Source: Bacteroidia bacterium
Lineage (GTDB): Bacteria > Bacteroidota > Bacteroidia > Flavobacteriales > Flavobacteriaceae
Direction: 5' to 3'
Length of the DNA: 7,897 bases
NCBI GenBank assembly: GCA_030429325.1
Contig: JAUICT010000085.1
Span: 1 to 7,897 of the forward strand
The position numbers and the translations under genes were made by a program. Of the stretch, positions 1 to 6,856 are shown piece after piece. The notes beneath the pieces were generated by a model, which was given only the letters and a program-made list of their open reading frames with translations, was not told the origin of the DNA and did no database searches. How positions within the stretch are numbered: position 1 is the first letter of the stretch; the number at the start of each line of letters is the position of its first letter.

Positions 1-44
1 GTAAGGAACAATGTTTTTACTATTTTCGTTAAAACCCCTTGTGG
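1..44 (+). other. Window edge upstream of nadC: possible end of a preceding gene and possible promoter
   Basis: This short stretch cannot be assigned. In frame 1 it is open and ends in TGA at 46-48, which would give an ATGA overlap with the nadC start. In frame 2 a TAA sits at 2-4, and in frame 3 a TAA sits at 30-32, so any of the three could be the end of an upstream gene. None of the tails is long enough to recognise. TATTTTCG at 21-28 matches the Bacteroidota -7 box TAnnTTTG at seven of eight positions and could be a nadC promoter, but its -33 partner would be at or beyond the window edge. Confidence 0.25.
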
Positions 45-902
45 ATGATATCCGAAGAACAATTTCAGAAAGAACTCAATTTGATTATTGCCAATGCCAT
101 TCGCGAAGATGTAGGGGATGGTGACCATAGTTCCTTGGCCTGTATTCCGGCTACTGCCACAGGTAAGGCGAAGTTATTGGTAAAGGATGAGGGTGTACTG
201 GCTGGTGTAGCCTTTGCCCAACAAGTATTTCAATATGTGGCCCCTGAACTTAAGGTTGAGGTGTTACTACCCGATGGAACCTCGGTGAGGCACGGAGATA
301 TTGCCTTTTACGTGGAGGGTAGCTCCCAAAGCATTCTAAAGGCAGAACGGTTGGTGCTCAATGCCATGCAAAGGATGAGCGCCATTGCCACAAAGACCCA
401 ATACTATGTGTCGCTTTTGGAAGGTACGGGCGCCAAGATTTTGGACACCCGAAAGACCACTCCTGGAATCAGGGCTTTGGAAAAATGGGCGGTAAAGATT
501 GGGGGAGGGGAGAACCATAGATTTGCCCTCTACGATATGATCATGCTCAAGGACAACCATATCGACTTTGCAGGTGGCATTACCAAAGCCATCCAAAAAA
601 CCCAACAGTATTTAAAGGACCAAAATAAGGATTTAAAGATCATTGTGGAGGCAAGGAATTTGGATGAAGTCGAAGAAATATTGCAATCCAAAGGCGTCTA
701 CAGGATTTTACTGGATAATTTTAATTACCAAGATACCCGAAAGGCTGTACAGCGCATTGGTGAGCAGTGTCTTACGGAATCTTCAGGTGGAATCACGGAA
801 GATACCATTCGAAAATATGCTGAGTGCGGTGTGGATTATATATCCTCCGGGGCATTGACACATTCCGTATACAACATGGATCTTAGTTTAAAAGCCGTTT
901 AA
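45..902 (+). CDS. nadC: Nicotinate-nucleotide pyrophosphorylase (carboxylating), quinolinate phosphoribosyltransferase
   Basis: Cytoplasmic enzyme of de novo NAD synthesis. It joins quinolinate to PRPP, releasing CO2 and pyrophosphate, to give nicotinate mononucleotide. The 285-residue length is normal for the family. Visible family motifs are the N-terminal REDVGDGDHSS (20-30), ERLVLNAMQRMSAIAT (101-116), the substrate-binding DTRKTTPG (134-141), GGGENHR (153-159), KDNH (169-172), the acidic E202 and D224-N225 of the barrel, and SSGGI (246-250). I chose ATG 45, giving MISEEQF; an upstream TTG at 39 adds only two residues and is less likely. The stop abuts the ATG of the next gene (TAAATG), so the two are surely cotranscribed. 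nadA and nadB are not in the window. No residue looks missing. Confidence 0.97.
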   Translation: MISEEQFQKELNLIIANAIREDVGDGDHSSLACIPATATGKAKLLVKDEGVLAGVAFAQQVFQYVAPELKVEVLLPDGTSVRHGDIAFYVEGSSQSILKAERLVLNAMQRMSAIATKTQYYVSLLEGTGAKILDTRKTTPGIRALEKWAVKIGGGENHRFALYDMIMLKDNHIDFAGGITKAIQKTQQYLKDQNKDLKIIVEARNLDEVEEILQSKGVYRILLDNFNYQDTRKAVQRIGEQCLTESSGGITEDTIRKYAECGVDYISSGALTHSVYNMDLSLKAV

Positions 903-1883
903 ATGTCAGCAGCCATAGAAGAGCAGTTGGAAAAGATACCCGTGGTCAATTGGCTGGTACGGTTATTAAAAAATATAAAGCTCAAGGCTTTTGAAGGGCT
1001 CTCTTTCTATGATTTGATGGAAATGTATGTTGTGGGTATCGTAAAAGGTGCCGTGTCCACCCGCGCCAGTTCCATTGCGTTCAGTGTTTTTATGGCCTTG
1101 TTCCCATTGCTTATTTTTATGGTGACACTTATTCCTTTTGTCATTCCGTATGTGCGGGTGGGAAACGAAAATTTTGATGCCCAGTTCCTCCTTTTTCTGG
1201 AATCTTTCCTGCCATCGGCAACGGGAGATTATTTTGGGGACATCTACCAACAGATCAAGGACCAAAAACAAGGAGGTTTGTTGTCATCGGCCTTTCTGTT
1301 GTCCATTTTTTTAGTGGCCAATGGGGTCAATGCCATTTTTGGCGGCTTTGAAAACTCCTATCATGTAGAGCTCACCCGGAATTTTTTCAGGCAATATATC
1401 TATGCGCTAATGGTGGGGTTGTTATTGTCTATTCTGGTGATTGTGGGTGCTGTGGCCTTTGTGTATTTTGAGTTTTACATTGTGGAATATACTAGTGAGT
1501 ATTTTGGAAAGACTTTTGGGACTGATATAGAAAAAGGGGATGCTTTGGGCATTCAATTGGCCAAAGTAATTTTCTTTATGATATTATCGTATCTCACAAC
1601 AGCCATTCTCTACTATTTTGGTACGGCAGAGGGACGTAAGGCCCGGTTTTTTTCAGCAGGTGCCCTAATGACCACCTTATTGTTTGTCCTTACTTCATAT
1701 CTCTTTGGAATATACGTTGAAAAATTTGCCCGATATAACGAACTTTATGGGGCATTGGGGGGATTGTTGATTTTGATGGTATTCATTTGGTTGAATTCCA
1801 ATATCTTATTATTGGGTTTTGAGTTGAATGCTACCTTGAATTCATTAAAGAAGAGACATGAAAGGCATCAAGACGTTCCATAA
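903..1883 (+). CDS. YihY/virulence factor BrkB family inner-membrane protein
   Basis: Integral membrane protein of 326 residues. About six hydrophobic segments are visible, near 58-81, 125-147, 165-192, 217-239, 249-271 and 282-306, after a cytoplasm-like N-terminal stretch of about 45 residues. The C-terminal segment carries the family hallmark, YGALGGLL at 282-289 followed by FIWLNSNILLLGFELNA. TRASSIAFSVFMALFP (53-68) is the other well-kept family block. The family was once called ribonuclease BN by mistake and is also named for the Bordetella serum-resistance protein BrkB. Its biochemical role is not settled, so transport or envelope function is only inference. The start directly follows the nadC stop, and the 3' end overlaps the next gene by 26 nt. 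The positively charged tail (SLKKRHERH) is probably cytoplasmic. Confidence 0.93.
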   Translation: MSAAIEEQLEKIPVVNWLVRLLKNIKLKAFEGLSFYDLMEMYVVGIVKGAVSTRASSIAFSVFMALFPLLIFMVTLIPFVIPYVRVGNENFDAQFLLFLESFLPSATGDYFGDIYQQIKDQKQGGLLSSAFLLSIFLVANGVNAIFGGFENSYHVELTRNFFRQYIYALMVGLLLSILVIVGAVAFVYFEFYIVEYTSEYFGKTFGTDIEKGDALGIQLAKVIFFMILSYLTTAILYYFGTAEGRKARFFSAGALMTTLLFVLTSYLFGIYVEKFARYNELYGALGGLLILMVFIWLNSNILLLGFELNATLNSLKKRHERHQDVP

Positions 1884-2307
1884 ATGTTTTTTTGTTTTGA
1901 CCGTACTGTTTTTCCAGAACATGTGGTCCCAATCCGTATTCGGAAAATGGAAAACTATGGATGACCGAAGCGGAACTGCCAAGGCCATTGTTGAGATTTA
2001 CCGGGAGAATGGGCTGCTGCAGGCCAGAATCATAAAAATATTGGAAAAAGGAAAAGAAAATGCACTTTGCACCAAATGCAAAGGAAAGCTTAAGGATAAA
2101 CCCGTGTTGGGAATGAAGATTTTCCGAGACCTTGAAAAGAACGATAAGGATGAGTACAAGGGTACGAACATGTTGGATCCTGAGCACGGCATGACATTTA
2201 GGGGGAAGCTGTGGCTGGACCCCGAAAATAAAAACCAATTAAAGGTCAGGGGGTATTTGGCGTTTTTGTACAGAACCCAGACGTGGTATAGGGTTAAGGA
2301 ACAGTAG
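1858..2307 (+). CDS. Secreted DUF2147 domain protein
   Basis: Small exported protein of 149 residues. A signal peptide is visible: a charged start (MKGIKTFHK), then a hydrophobic core FFVLTVLFF (11-19), with cleavage likely near WSQS (23-26). The mature part matches DUF2147: FGKWKTMDD (28-36), KAIVEIYRENG (42-52), the cysteine pair C71-T-K-C74, GMKIFRDL (85-92), MLDPEHG (105-111) and the C-terminal KVRGYLAFLYRTQTWYRV (129-146). The family is predicted to be periplasmic and to form a small beta-barrel; its substrate is unknown. The C71/C74 pair could form a disulfide or bind metal, which is inference. The ATG lies inside the end of the BrkB gene (26-nt overlap, different frame), and priA starts 4 nt after the stop, so translational coupling is likely. 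An in-frame start further downstream would remove the signal peptide. Confidence 0.9.
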   Translation: MKGIKTFHKCFFVLTVLFFQNMWSQSVFGKWKTMDDRSGTAKAIVEIYRENGLLQARIIKILEKGKENALCTKCKGKLKDKPVLGMKIFRDLEKNDKDEYKGTNMLDPEHGMTFRGKLWLDPENKNQLKVRGYLAFLYRTQTWYRVKEQ

Positions 2308-2311
2308 GTGT

Positions 2312-4768
2312 ATGGAGTATTTTTTGGATGTCGTTCTGCCCATCCCTTTGGAACGACTCTTCACGTATAAAATCACACAGCAGGAGGCTGATTTTTTGCA
2401 GCCAGGGATGCGTGTGGCCGTTCCCTTCGGGAAATCCAAGATATATACGGCCTTGGTTTATCAAGTCCACAGTAATGCACCCGTGGCCTATGAGGCCAAG
2501 GAGATCTACCAGATTTTGGATGAACAACCTTTGGTCAATGCAATTCAATTGAAACATTGGAAATGGATGGCCCAGTATTATATGTGCACTTTGGGAGAGG
2601 TGGTGCGAAGCGCCCTACCCAGTGCTTTTTTGTTGGAAAGTGAAACCTTGGTCATGCCCAACAAAGATGCCCAGGTTGATGAAATGCAATTGGGTGACGA
2701 TGAGTTTCTGGTGTATGAGGCCCTGCAACACCAAACCGCTTTGAAAATATCCGAGGTGAGTGACATTGTGGATAAAAAGAACGTCTTAAAACTCATCAAT
2801 AGATTGGTACATAAAGGGGTAGTGCTCCAAAAAGAAGAACTGTACGAGCAGTACAAGCCAAAATTGGTGCGCTATGTAAAGCTTTCAGAAACTTATGAGG
2901 ACGAGGCCCAATTGGAGCAGCTGTTGAACGAACTGACCCGGGCACCTAAACAGAGCCAAGTGGTGTTGTCCTTGTTTCAAATACAGGCCAAAACCAAAAA
3001 ACCTATCCCCATAGCCGATTTGGAAAAAGAGAGTGGCAGTTCGCGGGCCGTGATCAAGGCCCTTATTGATAAAGAAGTTTTAAAGGAATACCATATTCAA
3101 ACCGATCGGGTGAATTTTGAAGGCGAATCGGATGAATCCCAACAGATGCTCCTGAATGAACACCAGACTAAGGCCTTGGAAACCATTCAGGCTGGTTTTT
3201 CGGAAAGCAAACCCGTTCTTTTGCATGGGGTCACCTCTTCCGGGAAGACCGAGGTGTATGTAAAACTCATCCAGCAATGTTTGGAAGAGGGCAAACAGGC
3301 CTTATATCTGTTGCCTGAGATTGCACTGACCTCGCAATTAATCAATAGGTTGCGACATTATTTTGGACACAAAGTGTCCGTTTACCATTCCAAATACAGC
3401 ATTCACGAACGGGTGGAGGTTTGGAACAATGTGGTGGCGAATGCGGAGAAGGCACAAATTGTCATTGGTGCCCGTTCTTCACTGTTTTTGCCATTTTCCA
3501 ATTTGGGATTGATTGTGGTGGATGAGGAACACGAAAGCTCCTTCAAGCAGTTTGATCCGGCACCTCGGTATCATGCTCGCGACGCGGCTGTTGTGTTGGC
3601 TTCCCTTCATGAGTCACATATTGTGTTGGGTTCGGCTACGCCCAGTATAGAGAGTATGGACAATGCCAAAAAAGGAAAATATGGATATGCTTCCATCCAA
3701 TATCGCTATGGCAATGTACTCATGCCGGACATTAGTTTGGTGGATATCAAGGAAGCGACCCGAAAAAAGCGGATGAAGGGGCATTTTTCAGAGGTGCTGC
3801 TTAAGGCCATTTCGGAAACCTTGGGAGAAGGAGAGCAGGTTATCCTCTTCCAAAACCGAAGGGGATTTGCCCCTGTGGTGGAATGTACCACCTGTGGCCA
3901 TGTGGCGCAATGCCCCAATTGCGATGTAAGCCTTACCTATCACCAACGAAGAAACCAACTTCGTTGCCATTATTGCGGCTATCATATGGCCTTGCAACAG
4001 GCCTGTTTAGCGTGCGGTAGTGCCACTTTGGATAAAAAGGGATTTGGTACGGAGCAGATCCAGGAAGAGCTCAACCATCTTTTTCCCGATGTTGCCGTAG
4101 GTCGGATGGATTTGGACACCACTCGGGGAAAATATGCATATGAAAAGATTATCTCGGCCTTTGAAAACCAAGAAATGGATATTTTGGTGGGAACCCAAAT
4201 GGTCACCAAAGGGCTGGACTTTAGAAATGTGAGCTTGGTGGGCATCATGAATGCGGATTCCATGTTGAACTTTCCGGATTACAGGGCCCATGAACGCAGC
4301 TTCCAAATGCTGACCCAGGTAGCGGGCAGGGCAGGTCGAACCCAAAAAAGGGGCAAGGTGCTTATTCAGACCTATAATCCTTATCATCAAATACTACAAC
4401 AAGTCACTACAAATGATTATGGAAAGATGTTTTCGGAGCAATATTACGAGCGGGAGCAGTTTAAATATCCACCTTTGGTGCGCATCATTAAAATTACATT
4501 AAAGGATAGGGATTTCAATAAGCTGAACGAGGCTGCCAGTTGGTTGGCGGGTTCCCTCAGAAACGTATTGGGACAAGACATTTTGGGGCCGGAATATCCG
4601 CCAGTGGCCCGTATAAGAAGGGATTATCTTAAAAACATCCTTATTAAGATTCCAAGGCAACAATCGTTGGTACAAACAAAAAATAGCATTAAAAGAATTG
4701 AGAAATCCTTTAATGCTATTTCCAAGTATAAAAGTGTAAGACTGGTCTACAATGTGGACCACATTTAG
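2312..4768 (+). CDS. priA: Primosomal protein N' (replication restart DNA helicase PriA)
   Basis: Superfamily 2 3'-to-5' DNA helicase that recognises stalled or collapsed forks and starts reloading of the replicative helicase. The 818-residue length is usual for Bacteroidota PriA. The N-terminal DNA-binding domain begins VVLPIPLERLFTYK (7-20), with GMRVAVPFG at 32-40. A winged-helix-like part follows at about 110-270. Helicase motifs seen: Walker A GVTSSGKT (306-313), DEEH box (404-407), SAT (441-443), NRRGFAP (515-521), GTQMVTKGLDF (627-637) and motif VI QVAGRAGR (669-676). Eight cysteines in four pairs (525/528, 534/537, 552/555, 565/568) form the two zinc sites between the helicase lobes. 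All key residues are present. It is the last gene of the run and is convergent with the regulator gene: its TAG (4766-4768) directly touches that gene's stop. Confidence 0.98.
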   Translation: MEYFLDVVLPIPLERLFTYKITQQEADFLQPGMRVAVPFGKSKIYTALVYQVHSNAPVAYEAKEIYQILDEQPLVNAIQLKHWKWMAQYYMCTLGEVVRSALPSAFLLESETLVMPNKDAQVDEMQLGDDEFLVYEALQHQTALKISEVSDIVDKKNVLKLINRLVHKGVVLQKEELYEQYKPKLVRYVKLSETYEDEAQLEQLLNELTRAPKQSQVVLSLFQIQAKTKKPIPIADLEKESGSSRAVIKALIDKEVLKEYHIQTDRVNFEGESDESQQMLLNEHQTKALETIQAGFSESKPVLLHGVTSSGKTEVYVKLIQQCLEEGKQALYLLPEIALTSQLINRLRHYFGHKVSVYHSKYSIHERVEVWNNVVANAEKAQIVIGARSSLFLPFSNLGLIVVDEEHESSFKQFDPAPRYHARDAAVVLASLHESHIVLGSATPSIESMDNAKKGKYGYASIQYRYGNVLMPDISLVDIKEATRKKRMKGHFSEVLLKAISETLGEGEQVILFQNRRGFAPVVECTTCGHVAQCPNCDVSLTYHQRRNQLRCHYCGYHMALQQACLACGSATLDKKGFGTEQIQEELNHLFPDVAVGRMDLDTTRGKYAYEKIISAFENQEMDILVGTQMVTKGLDFRNVSLVGIMNADSMLNFPDYRAHERSFQMLTQVAGRAGRTQKRGKVLIQTYNPYHQILQQVTTNDYGKMFSEQYYEREQFKYPPLVRIIKITLKDRDFNKLNEAASWLAGSLRNVLGQDILGPEYPPVARIRRDYLKNILIKIPRQQSLVQTKNSIKRIEKSFNAISKYKSVRLVYNVDHI
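4673..4721 (-). terminator. Probable intrinsic terminator of the LytTR regulator gene, inside the priA coding sequence
   Basis: A perfect 13-bp inverted repeat has arms at 4681-4693 (AAATAGCATTAAA) and 4709-4721 (TTTAATGCTATTT), with a 15-nt loop. Read on the - strand, the hairpin runs straight into TTTTTTGTTTG (4683-4673), the expected arrangement for a factor-independent terminator. It lies 48 nt past the regulator stop codon. On the + strand no T-run follows (CCAAGTATAA), so it should not act on priA. The stem is AT-rich, with only two G-C pairs, so its efficiency is uncertain. The same bases encode the priA residues around NSIKR and FNAIS near the protein's C-terminus. Confidence 0.55.
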
Positions 4769-5461
4769 TTATACGTTGGCCAGTGCTTCTGCCAATTCAG
4801 TCTTTTTGTTTCTACTTAAAGGAATCTGTCTGCCCCCCACTTCAACATTTTTACTGTTGAATTTTTCAATCTTCTCCAGATTCACGATATAGGATTTATG
4901 GATTCTCAGAAATTTTTCGGCAGGCAATTGCTTTTCGAAGGATTTCATGGTGGATAGGATTACGATATTGGCTTCATCGGTCACCAATTTAATGTAGTCG
5001 CCCAAGGCTTCTATCCATTTAATGTCGTTCAAGATAACCTTACGCTTTTTAAGGTTGCTCTTTACAAAAATGTGTTCTTCATCCTCATCAACACGGTTCA
5101 TTTGCTCGTATTTGGCCACTGCTCTTTTAACGGAGGCTTCAAAACGGGCCAAAGTGATGGGTTTGTGAAGATAATCGGTCACGTCATAATCAAATGCTTT
5201 AAGGGCATAATCAGGTTTTCCCGTGATCAAAATAACCTGAGGCGGGTTCTCAAGGGCCTCTAAAAGGTCAAAACCACTAATGATTGGCATTTCAACATCT
5301 AAAAAGATAAGGTCGATTTCGTGGTTCTTTAGGCCATTTTTTGCTTCAATGGCGTTGCTGTACTCCGCAACCAAAGCAAGGTGTGGATGATTGTTGACCA
5401 ACTTTGCAACGGCCATCCGTTGCATCGAGGAATCGTCTACAATTATACTTTTTAATTTCAT
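4769..5461 (-). CDS. LytTR-family response regulator transcription factor
   Basis: Two-component response regulator of 230 residues. The N-terminal receiver domain (about 1-120) has the acidic pair D9-D10, the phosphoacceptor D55 in FLDVEMP (53-59), T80 in LITGKP and K100 in DYLHKP (96-101). A short acidic linker, DEDEEH (125-130), leads to a C-terminal LytTR DNA-binding domain (about 130-228) with the typical stretches IKWIEALGDYIKL and FLRIHKSYIVNLEKIE, and a basic end SRNKK. LytTR domains usually bind paired direct repeats as dimers. No histidine kinase is next to it, so its partner must be elsewhere, and the target genes cannot be read from this window. It is divergent from rpsF and convergent with priA with zero gap. 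A probable promoter lies upstream at 5497-5532. Confidence 0.94.
   Translation of the reverse strand: MKLKSIIVDDSSMQRMAVAKLVNNHPHLALVAEYSNAIEAKNGLKNHEIDLIFLDVEMPIISGFDLLEALENPPQVILITGKPDYALKAFDYDVTDYLHKPITLARFEASVKRAVAKYEQMNRVDEDEEHIFVKSNLKKRKVILNDIKWIEALGDYIKLVTDEANIVILSTMKSFEKQLPAEKFLRIHKSYIVNLEKIEKFNSKNVEVGGRQIPLSRNKKTELAEALANV
4841..4866 (+). terminator. Weak terminator-like hairpin for priA, inside the LytTR regulator gene
   Basis: A 7-bp inverted repeat, TTCAACA (4841-4847) and TGTTGAA (4855-4861), has a 7-nt loop and is followed by TTTTT (4862-4866) on the + strand. It starts 72 nt after the priA stop. The stem is short and AT-rich with two G-C pairs, so it could be chance. No better candidate for ending the priA transcript lies between the two genes because they share no intergenic space. 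Confidence 0.3.
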
Positions 5462-5496
5462 AGAATGGGGTGATTTGTAGGGTTTTAAATCATCGG

Positions 5497-5532
5497 CAAA
5501 TTACATAAAAAAGACGTTTAACAGCAACAAAA
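5497..5532 (-). promoter_or_regulatory. Probable promoter of the LytTR regulator gene
   Basis: On the - strand a TAATTTG (complement of 5497-5503) resembles the Bacteroidota -7 box TAnnTTTG with one base missing between TA and TTTG. Upstream lies TTTTGTTG (complement of 5525-5532), a reasonable -33 element with about 21-24 nt spacing depending on which TTG is used. The start codon would be about 35 nt downstream of the -7 box. The match is imperfect, so confidence is moderate to low. Confidence 0.4.
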
Positions 5533-5642
5533 GATGTAAACATGGTCTATTTTGTTGTGTACATTGCCATATACGTTACGTAGGTTTATTGGGTTCATTT
5601 TGTTAATAACTCTTGTGATTTAAACGAAGTTTTTTGGGTTTT

Positions 5643-5674
5643 CTTGCGGGGAGAAAGAAATATTGCTAATTTTG
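5643..5674 (+). promoter_or_regulatory. Promoter of the rpsF-rpsR-rplI operon
   Basis: TAATTTTG at 5667-5674 is an exact match to the Bacteroidota -7 consensus TAnnTTTG. A CTTG at 5643-5646, 20 nt upstream, serves as the -33 element (consensus TTTG). The start of transcription should fall near 5680. That leaves a leader of only about 15-20 nt, AT-rich (TTTAAAAATATATA), before the rpsF ATG. Such an A-rich region without a Shine-Dalgarno sequence is usual for strongly translated genes in this phylum. Confidence 0.75.
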
Positions 5675-5696
5675 CGCTCCTTTAAAAATATATAAT

Positions 5697-6035
5697 ATGA
5701 ACCATTACGAAACTGTTTTCATTTTAAATCCCGTTCTGTCTGAAACGCAGATAGAGGAAACAGTCAAGAAATTTGAGGATTTCTTGATTAAGAATGGTGC
5801 CAAAATGGTCTCCAAGGAAGATTGGGGACTTAAAAAATTGGCCTATCCCATTCAGCACAAAAAAAGTGGGTTTTACCACTTGTTTGAATTTACCGCTCCC
5901 GGTGAGGCCATCGGACCATACGAGTTGGAATTCAGAAGAGATGAGCGCGTTATGCGTTTCTTGACCGTTAAGTTGGACAAGCATGCCATTGCTTGGGCCG
6001 AAAAAAGAAGAACCAAATTAAAAGCAAACGCATAG
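5697..6035 (+). CDS. rpsF: 30S ribosomal protein S6
   Basis: Small-subunit protein that pairs with S18 on the platform of the 30S subunit. The 112-residue length fits the family. Recognisable parts are the first strand NHYETVFILNP (2-12), the helix LSETQIEETVKKFEDFL (14-30), the block DWGLKKLAYPIQHKKSGFYHLFEF (42-65), and the RRDERVMRFLTVKLDKHAI segment (79-97) near the end. The basic tail EKRRTKLKANA has no long glutamate extension of the E. coli kind. It is the first gene of the operon; the next ATG is 4 nt after its stop, which suits coupled synthesis with S18, its binding partner. Confidence 0.98.
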   Translation: MNHYETVFILNPVLSETQIEETVKKFEDFLIKNGAKMVSKEDWGLKKLAYPIQHKKSGFYHLFEFTAPGEAIGPYELEFRRDERVMRFLTVKLDKHAIAWAEKRRTKLKANA

Positions 6036-6039
6036 GGTT

Positions 6040-6336
6040 ATGGCATCTATAGAGCAACAGGCAAAAGCAAAAAAAGATGGGGAAATTAGATATTTGACCC
6101 CACTGAACATTGAGACCAGCAAGCAAAAGAAATACTGTAGGTTTAAAAAATCAGGTATTAAGTACATTGATTACAAAGACCCGGATTTCTTGATGAAATT
6201 GGTGAACGAACAAGGAAAATTGCTTCCCAGAAGACTTACGGGAACTTCCTTAAAGTACCAAAGAAAAGTGGCCCAGGCTGTTAAGCGTGCCCGTCACCTA
6301 GCGTTAATGCCGTACGTTGGCGATATGTTGAAATAA
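6040..6336 (+). CDS. rpsR: 30S ribosomal protein S18
   Basis: Small-subunit protein that forms a heterodimer with S6 on 16S rRNA. At 98 residues it is longer than the roughly 75 of E. coli because of an N-terminal extension of about 20 polar residues, common in Bacteroidota. The core is clear: KKYCRFKKSGIKYIDYKD (30-47), PRRLTGTSLKYQRKVAQAVKRAR (63-85) and the C-terminal HLALMPY (86-92). Only one cysteine (C33) is present, so it is not the zinc-binding four-cysteine form. It sits between rpsF (4-nt gap) and rplI (14-nt gap). Confidence 0.98.
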   Translation: MASIEQQAKAKKDGEIRYLTPLNIETSKQKKYCRFKKSGIKYIDYKDPDFLMKLVNEQGKLLPRRLTGTSLKYQRKVAQAVKRARHLALMPYVGDMLK

Positions 6337-6350
6337 AAAAATACCGAAGA

Positions 6351-6803
6351 ATGGAACTTATTCTAAAAGAAGATGTACAGGATTTGGGATTTAAGGATGA
6401 TATCGTTACCGTAAAGAACGGTTACGGAAGAAATTTCCTTATCCCTCAAGGATTGGCCACTTTGGCCACACCGTCTGCCAAAAAGGTTTTGGCCGAAAAT
6501 CTTAAGCAAAGGGCTCACAAAGAGAAAAAAATCATTGATGAAGCCAATACCATGGCCGAAGCCATAAAACAATTGGAAATCCGTATCCCTGCCAAAGCAG
6601 GTGCCGGTGACAAGTTGTTCGGTTCGGTAAGCAATATAGATTTGGCCGCCGCTTTGGAAAAAGCAGGTCACCAAATAGACAGAAAGTTTATCAATATTAA
6701 AGGTGGGGCCATCAAAAGAGTTGGTCCTTACAATGCCATCATCAGACTTCACCGTGAAGTTATCGTTGATTTTCCTTTTGAGGTGATCGCAGAAGCCAAA
6801 TAG
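6351..6803 (+). CDS. rplI: 50S ribosomal protein L9
   Basis: Large-subunit protein bound at the base of the L1 stalk on 23S rRNA. Its 150 residues match the family. The N-terminal RNA-binding domain starts MELILKEDVQDLGFKDDIVTVKNGYGRNFLIPQGLA; within it the signature GYGRNFLIPQGLA lies at 24-36. A long connecting helix covers about 41-75. The C-terminal domain contains the GAGDKLFGSVSNIDLAAAL block (about 83-102) and ends with HREVIVDFPFEVIAEAK. It is the last gene of the operon, with a strong terminator 18 nt downstream of its stop. Confidence 0.98.
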   Translation: MELILKEDVQDLGFKDDIVTVKNGYGRNFLIPQGLATLATPSAKKVLAENLKQRAHKEKKIIDEANTMAEAIKQLEIRIPAKAGAGDKLFGSVSNIDLAAALEKAGHQIDRKFINIKGGAIKRVGPYNAIIRLHREVIVDFPFEVIAEAK

Positions 6804-6821
6804 ACTTCAAAGTATAGTATG

Positions 6822-6856
6822 AAAAAGGCCCGCCAATTTTGGTGGGCCTTTTTTTT
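6822..6856 (+). terminator. Intrinsic terminator of the rpsF-rpsR-rplI operon
   Basis: The arms AAAAAGGCCCGCCA (6822-6835) and TGGTGGGCCTTTTT (6840-6853) form a 14-bp stem with one G-U pair and a 4-nt ATTT loop, followed by a run of eight T (6849-6856). On the - strand the G-U position becomes a C-A mismatch and a T-run is also available from the left arm, so some bidirectional action is possible, but the + strand form is better. Confidence 0.95.

Larger units (their letters stand above)
5462..5696. other. Divergent intergenic region between the LytTR regulator gene and rpsF
   Basis: These 235 bp hold the promoters of both flanking genes and no open frame worth calling. Besides the promoter elements listed separately, small symmetries are visible. 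CAACAAAA (5525-5532) is inverted as TTTTGTTG (5550-5557), with ATGTAAACAT (5534-5543, symmetric around its centre) inside the spacer. TACGTTACGTA (5572-5582) is an odd-length palindrome with 5-bp arms. The repeat arm at 5525-5532 overlaps the probable -33 element of the regulator gene, so it could be an operator; this is inference from position only. Confidence 0.6.

Noticed and set aside
525..600. G-rich run near 508-520 and A-rich runs in nadC as possible frameshift sites
   Set aside because: The nadC frame is intact across them with all motifs in place.
1831..2238. A 135-codon - strand open frame opposite the DUF2147 gene
   Set aside because: The + strand frame shows a signal peptide and the complete DUF2147 motif set.
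3706..4390. Several open frames on the - strand opposite priA
   Set aside because: They lie fully inside a gene with intact helicase and zinc motifs, have no recognisable domains and look like frame shadows.
5512..5580. GACGTTTAA and TACGTTACG as a paired LytTR binding site
   Set aside because: The spacing is about 59 nt rather than the roughly 21 nt between half-site starts expected for LytTR dimers, and the first copy is a poor match.
6363..6752. A 129-codon open frame antisense to rplI
   Set aside because: rplI is unmistakable on the + strand; the antisense translation is low-complexity and resembles no family I know.
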